64,000 bases of DNA from Sorghum bicolor (Eukaryota > Streptophyta > Magnoliopsida > Poales > Poaceae). How positions within the stretch are numbered: position 1 is the stretch's first letter; the number at the start of each line of letters is the position of its first letter. The DNA lies in the NCBI RefSeq assembly GCF_000003195.3, contig NC_012872.2, forward strand, positions 50,077,695 to 50,141,694, in the 5' to 3' direction. The position numbers were made by a program, and so were the translations under genes. Under the pieces are notes generated by a model. It made no database searches. It saw nothing but the letters and a program-made list of their open reading frames with translations, and was not told the DNA's origin. Of this stretch, positions 20,383 to 29,975 are shown piece by piece.

Positions 20383-21498
20383 GATGGTTAAGAAAAATAT
20401 CTGGGGTTAAAACATTGTAAAGCATTCTCTTCATATCTGCAGGGTGTTGAAATCCACTGTGTACCGTAGTTAGGGAAATATATGGTCAAGCGTAGAGGTC
20501 CTTTCTTCTCAATCCTGTTACTTGGAGTTTTTGTATACTTTTGAAAAGAAATTTAGCATACCTTTATCCTCATAGGTTCTCTCAGGTCGCTCATTATCTT
20601 TTGTATATCTCACTGAGGCTGTTTTAATTTGTAGAAATTCTTGAGCATACTTACCTTGTATTTATTGCCTGATCAAAACGGGATCAGAGGAGAGGAATGC
20701 CATACTCTTAGATCAAAGACTTTGGAAATTAAAAACTTGTCAACTCTTACTGGCATATTGCTTATTAGAGGGACCATGGGCTATCTTTTTCTTCTTTCTT
20801 TCTCTCTTCTTTTTTTTCAGGTGGATACCGAGGTACCCCTAATTCTACTACCGGACACTTGTCCATTTTTTCGGCGAGGTTGTCGAGCACTTGCTCCTTT
20901 TTATTTCCTCAAAATATATTTTTGCATAGCCCAAGCCTCTAACGCAATAATACTTTATAAGAGTGAATCTTTCTGAATAAATGTCTTGATCTTAGGAGCA
21001 TGATAAATCTCTCAACAAGGGTCTAACTCATTTTGAACAAACTAAATACAAAGTAGATGGCTTTTATAATTATCATATTAATATTTTCAGGTTTATCAGG
21101 CATATAAAACACTGAGGATGGTAGCTAGAATTTTTAAAGATTTTAAAATAAATTCTCCAAGCAGCATTGATATCAAGAATAAGGTACTCATATTCTACCA
21201 TCTTACATTCTATAGTGATTTAAGTAACACAGGGTTTTAAAATGATTTTTCAATAATTGCAGGTTTTTAGGAAATATCAGAGAGTGAGATTAATCATGTT
21301 TAGAGGCATTTTAATCTTTTTAATTTATCATGTCGGAGACAATATTCTGCATAATCCACGATATATGTGTATGTGTAAAGTGTGCAGAGTATGTACCTGA
21401 ATCGTGGAGTGGTGTAGGCGAACTGTGTTTGGCATGTCGAGGGATCTCCCCCATACTTGTTTTCTGCTTTCTTGCACAAAAAATAAAGTAGAGACACA
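20383..21498 (-). other. Element B 3' non-coding region
   Basis: No coding region is visible. It contains two hairpins shared with other Athila-like elements: GGACA-CT-TGTCC (20853-20864) and GAGCA-CT-TGCTC (20885-20896). It also has an AGAGGGACCATGGGCTATC block (about 20768) shared with C, and a second polypurine-like motif at 21446-21458. It ends at the ACACA duplicated by D. Confidence 0.6.
21446..21458 (-). other. Second polypurine-tract-like motif of B
   Basis: On the minus strand AAGTATGGGGGAG repeats the family-specific core (AAGTATGGGGG) of the true tract at 20342-20356, about 1.1 kb upstream of it in element sense. Confidence 0.5.
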
Positions 21499-21919
21499 TG
21501 TTGACGGTCCTTAATGCTCACAATTAACCATCAATTAATCATAGAAAAGGATCCAAATGTAACCAACACCTAGACTTAGGGTTTTATTTGACAGAATTCC
21601 ACAAGTTTTGGTGTTTGTCTATTTCTGCAGGGAGTTATGAGGAAATACGGAAGAAAGGGCCACACGTCGGGTTTACATAGAGATATTAACGTGCCGCGCA
21701 ATTTTCTATCATCTAGAAGACTCCAGAAGCCACGGGACCGAACGGGAGACGTAACGGAGTCGGGCACTGGGCGCCCGCCCTCCCTTACTGGGCGCCCGCC
21801 CTCCCCCTGGACCAATCAGGGTGAAGTTCGGGGATCATGCTCCACCGACCTAATACTTCAAGGAAAACCACACGATCAATGTCGGTTTGATCCGATGGCC
21901 CAGATTCACTTGAAGGGAC

Positions 21920-21926
21920 TATAAAA
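21920..21926 (+). promoter_or_regulatory. TATA box of D 5' LTR
   Basis: TATAAAA lies about 20 bp after the GGCCC-containing block. The same box is present in the 3' LTR (27956-27962). Confidence 0.6.
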
Positions 21927-22009
21927 CCAGACCCCCCTGGCCCCTAGAGATCATACCTCTGCTACAGAATCAAAGTTAGGGTTTCAATTCTTCGTCCAAG
22001 TAGAGAGGA

Positions 22010-22110
22010 TCCCTCTAGTTCTTCTAGTTCTACCTCTAGTTCATCTAGATCTAGTTCTAGTTCATCTATTTCTAGTTCTAGTTCCTCTAGTTCTAGTTCT
22101 AGTTAGTTTT
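22010..22110 (+). repeat. TCTAGTT minisatellite in LTR
   Basis: Irregular repeats of TCTAGTT, TCTAGTTC and CTAGATCTAG follow the TATA box in the LTR leader. The same array occurs in the D 3' LTR (about 28047-28150) and, on the other strand, in both C LTRs (about 55920-56030 and 63010-63125). Confidence 0.75.
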
Positions 22111-22784
22111 AGTTGTAATCTAGAAAATAGGGAGAGAGAAGAGGAGAGCGGAGGAGGAGCCGGATCTGTCGGATCTTCCTCAACATTATACTTTTGCAGC
22201 ATCTGGTTCGTTCTTCATCGTTCTCCAGGTTCTTCAATTCATAATTCCTGAGTTCTCTAATTACTTTTATTTACAGTCAAGTTATTTATTGGATTCCCGC
22301 TTGCATCAAGTGCTCTAATCTTTGAAACATTAGAGTAGTAATTAATAGATTAGACGTGGTGTTTGGTCTTGCAATTACCTAGAATTGCACCCAATCCTAC
22401 GGATTGTTGTGGTAGCCTTAGGGTAGTGACAGCCCTAACGGTCGACGTATTCCACCTCGTTCGGATCGGTGTTTGTAGGACCGTAGTCGGACCTTCCTAG
22501 CCCCCTTCTCATCTCTTTCTGTGGTTAGTGCTCTGATGTCCCGATATAGATAATCTTGAAGTAAATCTTGATTCTTAGATCAACTAGAGAACTCTCAGGA
22601 AACTTCCTCTCTTCCCACCAAAAATAATTATATAGTTATCCTTGGGCGATCTTGATTCTTAATTAGTACACTCACGTTCCCTGTGGAAAATCGATACTCT
22701 GGAATACTCCCGGGTGAAGGCTACATCGGTATCCGTGCGCTTGCGGATTTTTCTGTTTGCGTTTAAAATACCCAACAAGCTTTC

Positions 22785-22801
22785 TGGCGCCGTTGCCGGG
22801 G
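22785..22801 (+). other. Primer binding site, tRNA-Asp (element D)
   Basis: TGGCGCCGTTGCCGGGG is the primer site typical of Athila-like elements, seven bases after the LTR end. Confidence 0.85.
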
Positions 22802-22895
22802 AACGGTAGCTGTGCTAGTTTCGAACCAAGTCGTCCGTGTATCCTTTTTCTTTTCCTTTTTTACCACACTCACCTTACCACTTTCGCCACACCAC

Positions 22896-23108
22896 ATGGA
22901 TTTCACTCTAAGCATTAATGAGCATGGAATTTATTTCATAGCCACTTCATTTACTCCATGCTCATATGCAACATCTTCACAATCCATTGGTCTTTCCAAC
23001 ATCACCACATTCGAGATCTCCAACCCCCTCATCCTTTCTATTTATAAAAACTTTAAAAGGGCGGTTGTCGATGCATATGTCTATATTAAATATTGCAGAT
23101 CTCATTGA
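22896..23108 (+). pseudogene. Gag-like start of element D
   Basis: The ATG at 22896 sits in the same leader context as the gag start of C and begins with the same MDFT residues. It then diverges into a 70-residue frame without a recognisable gag domain. It may be a remnant start or a short leader peptide. Confidence 0.4.
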
Positions 23109-24587
23109 GTTGATCTTGATATAGGTCAGCGTTGGAGGGGAAACCACTTCACTGACATAAATTGATGGTTTCCCAAGGACAAGCTTAGTGTCCTAAAACA
23201 AGCACTGATCAGATTGTAACATGAGCTTTTAATTATTTGCAACATTAACTTGTGTATTGAGCATATAAGGATAATTGTAAAAAAAATTCCTTCAGGTATT
23301 CTTGTCACTAACCTTTCCAGGATTGGAGCAAGAAGATCGGATGAATGACAAGCACAAGGTATGTACAACCAATCATCATACAACATTGAATTAAATTCAT
23401 CCAAACTTGAATTTTGCAAAATTCAAGCTTGGGGGAGTACTTTACATAAAAACATCCTTTGCCATGTTGCTATATTGGTTGACCCTACCATTGAGACATG
23501 CTCAATTTGTTAAATACTAATCACACTACTTCATCTCCACTTGAGTAGATCTCTATAAATGCTCTCATGGTACCTTTATTTGCTTTAGTATATGTCTAGG
23601 TTGGAGTAGTTTCATTTAATTAAGCATAGTGCTTAGTTTAGGAATGATGATCCTACTTCCAAAGGATTTTAAATTAAGCATGGTGCTTAGGTTAAAACTC
23701 CCTCCTAAATCAAATTAAACATGGTGTCTAGGTTGATCTTTGAGCCGATAGTATGCTATAGTAGATATTGGATATTTTGTTGGACTAACCCCTGCAGGAA
23801 AACTTTCACTATCGACCTGGGAAGTCTTGAGATACACTCACATTTTTGACAAAGAGAGAGGCACATGAAGTTTAACAATTTACACAAGGAAGGCATAGCT
23901 CACAAGAGATGATCCATGGAGGGTGCTACAAACACGATGCACAACCGCTAGGAAAGGAAAGCTTCCACAAGGTGATACTGTACCATCACTCTTCAAGTAA
24001 GGTAACATCTTAAGGTACTTGACTATCACTTCTATAAGCTTCTCCTTGGTTCTCGCGTTCACATGAATAAAAGTGACAAACATGTATGATTTACAACTCT
24101 AGATTAACCAACCCAGTCGATTCAATATGTTTAGTCCTTCCACCTTTGTGATCCCACACTCCTAATCATATGAACTAAAATGTTGCACACTCAATCTTTG
24201 GAAGATATATATAAAAAAACAACATAAGTATAGATAGATTATCTTTCCATTAGGTTGAGTGATCTGATCTGACAAATGTTTTAAATGCTACACTCATGGT
24301 CTTATTATCCTTCAACTTTGTCTTGCTCACTATGCTTAAGGTTAGAGAGAACAAATACACTTTTGGTTTTGTTGGTGTTTTCCACCAACAGGGCCCATGC
24401 ACTTGATCTCTGCCTTGTCTCTATGAGCAGGTACACTTCGAGCAAAATATGAAGGACTTTTACAACTCCCAGACTCCACCAAGTCAATAACCTAGATCTA
24501 CGAGCACAAACACACTGGAGATACTGGACACTCAGGCAATCACTGCCCTGAGATGCTTGAGGACGTAACTACTGGAGTAACCCCGTT
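23109..24587 (+). other. Element D interior, non-coding
   Basis: There is no coding signature over about 1.5 kb. It includes a CAAGCTTGGGGGAG motif (23424-23437) like the polypurine tract, and short direct repeats of AAGCATGGTGCTTAG-type sequence (23622-23720). Just before 24588 the reading resembles the Gag-protease spacer of Athila-like elements but is broken. Confidence 0.5.
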
Positions 24588-25256
24588 GTGGAAGTAATTA
24601 CTGACCTTCTGTCGGTCGAGAGAGGCAATCCAGGACGCCCCATCATCCCGATCTCCATCGGCATGGTGGACTTCCCAGAAGCACTCTGCGACTTTGGCTC
24701 CAGCGTCAACATTATGCCCAGGGGAATATTGAAGAACCTCTACGTCCGAGTTGGTACCTTGTATGTCCCAGCAGGCTTCGTAGTGATAGAGACCGGTAAT
24801 GATGAGAGGGCACCCATCATTCTAGGGAGGCCATTCCTGAACACCTCGGGAGCTATCATCTACACTAGTGCTGCCAAGATCAGTTTCTACATCAAGGGAA
24901 GGAAGGAGATGTTTTCCTTCAAGAACAAGACTATACAAATCTCAGAGCAATCCCGACATGAACCAAGGAAGAGGACCAACAGGAGGAATAGGAACAAGCA
25001 AATGTGTACCGAGTCAGCTAAGATGGTCCCTACAGCTCAAGGAGGTCAAGATCGTCAACTCAAGTCACCTTTCTTGATCAAGAAGGACGACCCTGGTGTC
25101 CCAAGCATCGAGTGCACAATCAACAGATATTCTTTTCAAAAGACACTCTACGACACCGGATCTAACGTCAACATAGTGGCCGCAGTCACTTATCAGCTCC
25201 TGCATGGAACCATGTCCCTACAACCAACATACATTCAGCTCCTGAGGAGACCGTAG
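24588..25256 (+). pseudogene. Tandem retropepsin-like ORF of element D
   Basis: An open frame of 222 codons with no in-frame ATG at its left edge. The first retropepsin-like unit has LCDFGSSVNIMP (about residues 39-49) and the IILGRPFL strand motif (about 77-84), the Athila protease pattern. After a basic linker rich in Arg/Asn (about 120-145) a second unit has the active-site-like YDTGSNVNIV (about 188-198). The frame stops at 25256 before the second ILGRP motif. No reverse transcriptase follows. A related double unit is present in element A. Possible role: Gag-protease of a non-autonomous element, or a decayed protease; activity is unknown. Confidence 0.7.
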
Positions 25257-27493
25257 CACCGAGGCAGGTGTAGAGAGAGAAGATAGTTATACACGAAGAG
25301 CAGGCACCGCTGGAACCACCGACTACGCCATCCAGCGAATCCCAGGACGACTAAGAAAACGGAGAGTCCCATTCGGAGGACGTAAAAACACCGAACGCCT
25401 TGCCAAAAGGTAAACTTGGTAGTTATCTTTTTCCTTTCAATTATTTAAAATAGTTTGGTTAGTTAATCAGGTTCATATCATCTTGAAAAGAAAATAAAAA
25501 TGTTAAGTAAGCCCCATGTAAGTATGCTCATGGCATAAAACCCATAAGTACATTCACTATGGTGGCATAAAAATAAAATAAATATATTCTTGTCCTATAA
25601 AAATAAAAATATAAAAATAAGATTGTGATCCTACTAAAAAGAGTGTAACATTTATTGAGGAGGCTCAACATGATAAATGCTAGATATTTATGCTAACACT
25701 TAACCAGTTCCACAAAGCTTTGTTGTCTATTTGAGCTCCACAGAATTCAAGGATCAAAGAAGACTAGCAGACGGAGGACATCCTAATCGCTGTCAGAGTG
25801 CTGCCGACATTCAAATACACCTCCGCCACCTGCTAGCTACATCAGAAGAAAATTCGTCAAAATCCAGCTTGGGGGAGAGCACCCCCATTTATCTAGCTAA
25901 GTGTTCTACTCATCTTTATACTTTACTCAAATAATAAAAAGATGCATAATCATAAAAACCCAAATAAAGATTTTGTGCTTATATATATATATATATTTGC
26001 TTAGTTTGCTAAATAAATAAAGTTTGCTATGAACCCTCATGATAAGCTCTCACATGGAAATGATGAATAGTTGCTCTGCCATGATTAGTTCTAAAAATTG
26101 AAACCTCTCTTAAGTTTAGGCATGACTGTTATTAATTAAGATTTGCTCTAAACCTGAACTTGTGGGGAGAGTACTTGATCTAAAGTCTAAGTCGTTAACG
26201 GATATGATATGGGAAGGTTGAGCTGTTGTTTATCTGTTCCTAGAGATGCTAGAATTCTGGAGAATTTTATCTTTGAAAATCTTTAAATTGTTGCATGATG
26301 AGTTCCTGTATGATGAGAGTTTAAATTCCTACCACAGCCATATATACATGCTTGCTAGACTTTGAGCCACACATTTACTTTTTACTGCTTATGAGCATTG
26401 AGTGTGGTCAAGCTTTGTAGACCCTTAGGAGCTTGTCATGTGGTTAAATCAAGATTCACTTGCACGTTCACTCATACATGCTGCTTCTACTCCGGAAGTA
26501 CGCATCCACATATATCCATCCATTTCCATCTCCAGAACCACCCAAAAATATTCTACTCCTAATCCGGGAGAGAATAGCCAAAAATATTCCTGTTTTTCCC
26601 CTGTGAAATAAATGCTCAAGTTATCTTGTTACTACCACTTGCTATATTATCTCATGAGATGAGTGCTCTAAAAAAAGAAAAAAAAAGAAAAAAAATATAT
26701 ATACGAGGAAATAAAAAGGGGCAAGTGCCCGGAACCTCGAAGAAAAGAAAAAGTGAGACGAGAGGTAAAAATGGACAAGTGTCCGATAGTAGAATTAGGG
26801 GTACAAGATACCCACCTGAGAGAAAAGAAAAAGAAAACATAGAGCATCTCATTCTCCTCAAAAAGTTTCAAAAGAGCAAGAAAGGTATGTATCCGTTCAA
26901 AAGAGCACAAGTAGAATTAGACGTTCACCATTGTTATCACCATCATCACCATACACCATTCATTCGCCACACATGCACATCTTGATTTGACTTATTGACT
27001 TGTTCTTCTGGATCCATGGTTTGACTATGCAATAAATGTCTTGTAAGTATGTATTAGCTGTCTCCCACCTATGAGCTCCAAATATCGAAACCTTATTAGA
27101 GTAAGGTGAGAGAGAAGGCAATGCCACTATGCATCATACTAAAAATACCACATACTTTGAGGGAAGGCATACACCTTTACTGCCTTGGTAAGGATCCAGA
27201 AATACCACAAAAGAGAGACTAGAGAGAGTCATATAAGGAATCTCTGAGTTTTATTTGAAAATCTGCAAAAACTCCAGAGCTATAGTTGATCAAGAACATG
27301 AGACATGACGCTTGACTAGACCATTCTATCTTTTAACTGCTCAAGACACAGGTGATGGTCGCAAGCCCCATGGTGAAAGGTAAATGAGTAAGTTTTAAGT
27401 CTTAACAGTTTACTCTAACTTAGAGATAAAATCTTGTGTGAATGCATGTATATCTTTAAGGCATTAAACCACTGTAGAAACTCTTGAGTTCAT
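25257..27493 (+). other. Element D 3' non-coding region
   Basis: No gene is visible. It contains a polypurine-like motif CCAGCTTGGGGGAG (25864-25877), an (AT)n run (about 25980-25996), an A/G-rich stretch (26668-26700) and three hairpins: GGGCA-AG-TGCCC (26719-26730), GGACA-AG-TGTCC (26773-26784) and GGGTA-CAAGA-TACCC (26799-26813). The frame at 26626-26985 is low-complexity Lys-rich and not a credible gene. Confidence 0.55.
25864..25877 (+). other. Second polypurine-tract-like motif of D
   Basis: CCAGCTTGGGGGAG matches the core of the true tract (AAGCTTGGGGGAG at 27519) and lies about 1.65 kb upstream of it. Confidence 0.5.
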
Positions 27494-27515
27494 CTTTGCT
27501 CAGGGACGAGCAAAG
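27494..27515 (+). other. Stem-loop upstream of D polypurine tract
   Basis: CTTTGCTC pairs perfectly with GAGCAAAG around loop AGGGAC (8 bp), three bases before TAAGCTTGGGGGAG. Confidence 0.75.
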
Positions 27516-27517
27516 GT

Positions 27518-27533
27518 TAAGCTTGGGGGAGCT
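27518..27533 (+). other. Polypurine tract of element D
   Basis: TAAGCTTGGGGGAGCT directly precedes TGTTGACGG of the 3' LTR. Confidence 0.75.
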
Positions 27534-28813
27534 TGTTGACGGTCCTTAATGCTCACAATTAACCATCAGTTAATCATATACAAGGATCCAAATGTAACCA
27601 ACACCTAGACTTAGGGTTTTATCTGACAGAATTCCACAAGTTTTGGTGTTTGTCTATTTCTGCAGGGAGTTATCAGGAAATACGGAAGAAAGGGCCACAC
27701 GTCGGGTTTACATAGAGATATTAACGTGCCGCGCAATTTTCTATCATCTAGAAGACTCCAGAAGCCACGGGACCGAACGGGAGACGTAACGGAGTCGGGC
27801 ACTGGGCGCCCGCCCTCCCTTACTGGGCGCCCGCCCTCCCCCCTGGACCAATCAGGGTGAAGTTCGGGGATCATGCTCCACCGACCTAATACTTCAAGGA
27901 AAACCACACGATCAATGTCGGTTTGATCCGATGGCCCAGATTCACTTGAAGGGACTATAAAACCAGATCCCCCTGGCCCCTGGAGATCATACCTCTTCTA
28001 CAGAATCAAAGTTAGGGTTTCAATTCTTCATCCAAGTAGAGAGGATCCCTCTAGTTCTTCTAGTTCTACCTCTAGTTCATCTAGATCTAGTTCTAGTTCA
28101 TCTATTTCTAGTTCTAGTTCCTCTAGTTCTAGTTCTAGTTAGTTCTAGTTGTAATCTAGAAAATAGGGAGAGAGAAGAGGAGAGCGGAGGAGGAGCCGGA
28201 TCTGTCGGATCTTCCTCAACATTATACTTTTGCAGCATCTGGTTCGTTCTTCATCGTTCTCCAGGTTCTTCAATTCATAATTCCTGAGTTCTCTAATTAC
28301 TTTTATTTACATTCAAGTTATTTATTGGATTCCCGCTTGCATCAAGTTCTCTAATCTTTGAAACATTAGAGTAGTAATTAATAGATTAGACGTGGTGTTT
28401 AGTCTTGCAATTACCTAGAATTGCACCCAATCCTACGGATTGTTGTGGTAGCCTTAGGGTAGTGACAGCCCTAACGGTCGACGTATTCCACCTCGTTCGG
28501 ATCGGTGTTTGTAGGACCGTAGTCGGACCTTCCTAGCCCCCTTCTCATCTCTTTCTGTGGTTAGTGCTCTGATGTCCCGATATAGATAATCTTGAAGTAA
28601 ATCTTGATTCTTAGATCAACTAGAGAACTCTCAGAAAACTTCCTCTCTTCCCACCAAAAATAATTATATAGTTATCCTTGGGCGATCTTGATTCTTAATT
28701 AGTACACTCACGTTTCCTGTGGAAAATCGATACTCTGGAATACTCCCGGGTGAAGGCTACATCGGTATCCGTGCGCTTGCGGATTTTTCTGTTTGCGTTT
28801 AAAATACCCAACA
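27534..28813 (+). repeat. 3' LTR of element D
   Basis: It is almost identical to the 5' LTR over 1280 bp, with the same promoter motifs and minisatellite. Confidence 0.93.
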
Positions 28814-28964
28814 ACACACAAGACATAATAATAATAATAATCTTTATTAATCTTGAGGCATTTATTACAAATGACTAGTAATGAACTGAAGCTAATAATA
28901 GATCTAAACTGAATTTAAAGATAAATAACTAAGATGCATTGCCTCAAGATCTAATCTAGATAAC

Positions 28965-29594
28965 TTAGCGGCGCTCTAACTCTCTGATCTTCTTATTGGC
29001 ACTAGCAAGATCATGCCTAAGGCCTAGTATAATGGTGTTCTAGTTAGAGAGCTGCCTAGTGATAGAGTTAACCGAGGACTGGAGCTCTATGATGACCCTG
29101 TCTATCCTACGAACGTCCTCATCAATATCTACTATAGTCTTGCGACGCTTAGGAGGTGTCTCGAGAGCGTTGAGAGCGTGCTTTGGGGCTGCCTTTGGAG
29201 GGATGAAACGGAGTTTGGCTGCTCTAATCCCCTCAAAGTAAGGCCTCTCCTCCTCTGTAGTGTAGCGGATACTGCTGATCTCGCCGCTCTGGTTGGTCTT
29301 GACTCCAATGACCCTCTCATTGGGTCTGGGTGGCAGGATCCTTGTGCCGGCTGGCACCTTGACGGTGGCCTCCTTCTTGGCTGACGGTCCCTTGAGAAGT
29401 AGGTGCTGTGGCGGTGCGGTGAGAACTGGTTGAGCGTGGTAAGATTAGGCGGAGCTGCGCTGGCATAATGGCATGGCTTCTAGCTGTCGCTCTGTGTTGG
29501 CCGGGACGAGAACGTGGGCGTCGGGGTCCTCCTTGGGCTTCTTGTTGAGGTCGTAGAGGACGACTTCCCAATCGTCGTGGAACTCTTCGGCCAT
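28965..29594 (-). pseudogene. Accessory ORF downstream of pol in element B
   Basis: A frame of about 209 codons between pol and the 3' LTR, starting at ATG 29592-29594 and ending at TAA 28965-28967. It is interrupted by a TAA near residue 50 and a TAG at 29040-29042 (a CAG to TAG change would explain the latter). The N-terminus is acidic (AEEFHDDWEVVLYDLNKKP), the middle has a basic PPKRRK that could be a nuclear localisation signal, and the C-terminus (IDRVIIELQSSVNSITRQL and LRHDLASANKKIRELERR) looks coiled-coil. It sits where env-like ORFs lie in Athila elements, but I see no signal peptide or membrane segment. Function is unknown. A TATA-like box lies 90 bp upstream. Confidence 0.6.
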
Positions 29595-29975
29595 TGGAGC
29601 AGCAAGGAACTAAGCAAGCTCTAATAGAAGAAGGAGAGAAGGCTTGAATAGATTGGTGTTTGAAAACTGACGTTAGGGGTCTGTTTATATAGGGGTCAAA
29701 AAGTGCCTCTAGGGTTTTGCTCGGGCTACTCCCGCCGCCGTGCGTGCGAAACTTTCCATCTATATGATTATTTAGTTTACCAAAAATGTGTTTATCGTGA
29801 CGGAGGAAATCGGGACTGAGAGGGGACAGGGGCTGGGCGCCCGCCCTCTTCATCAGGGCGCCCGCCCTGTGTCTGGCCCCTTTGTGGGCCCGCTTCCTCG
29901 AGCGTGCTTCTAGATGCAAACTTTATTAGAAAAATATATACGTGGCCCAAAACGTTAGATTAAAAAGGTTGGGCT
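29595..29975 (-). promoter_or_regulatory. Promoter-like region for the accessory ORF of B
   Basis: On the minus strand this holds two GGGCGCCCGCCCT-type motifs (29835-29847 and 29856-29868 on the plus strand), then about 145 bp further a CTATATAAAC box (29684-29691), then a pyrimidine-rich leader up to the ATG. The same motif pair and spacing to a TATA box occurs in the LTR promoters of B, C and D. The role is inferred. Confidence 0.5.

Larger units (their letters stand above)
21499..22777 (+). repeat. 5' LTR of element D
   Basis: It runs from TGTTGACGGTCC to ATACCCAACA. It holds two GGGCGCCCGCCCT motifs (about 21765-21803), the GTCGGTTTGATCCGATGGCCC block (21879-21900), TATAAAA (21920-21926) and a TCTAGTT-type minisatellite (22010-22110). 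Confidence 0.93.
21499..28813 (+). mobile_element. Non-autonomous Athila-like element D
   Basis: It is complete with LTRs 21499-22777 and 27534-28813, tRNA-Asp PBS and polypurine tract; ACACA flanks it at 21494-21498 and 28814-28818. Its 4.8 kb interior has a gag-like start, a tandem retropepsin-like ORF and long non-coding stretches, but no reverse transcriptase, RNase H or integrase. LTRs, PBS and leader are nearly the same as in element C on the other strand, suggesting mobilisation by C-like elements. The LTRs are very similar to each other, so insertion was recent. Confidence 0.9.

Noticed and set aside
20641..20976. A 111-codon frame with hydrophobic stretches on the plus strand of B.
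   Set aside because: It runs antisense to the element through T-rich hairpin-containing non-coding sequence.
25980..25996. An (AT)n run as a promoter in D.
   Set aside because: Only a short microsatellite without leader or ORF context.
26626..26985. A 119-codon Lys-rich frame in D.
   Set aside because: Produced by an A/G-rich stretch and hairpins in the 3' non-coding region; low complexity, not shared with C or B.
28965..29594. An env-like protein in B.
   Set aside because: Position fits, but no signal peptide, glycosylation pattern or membrane segment is visible; kept as an accessory ORF of unknown role.
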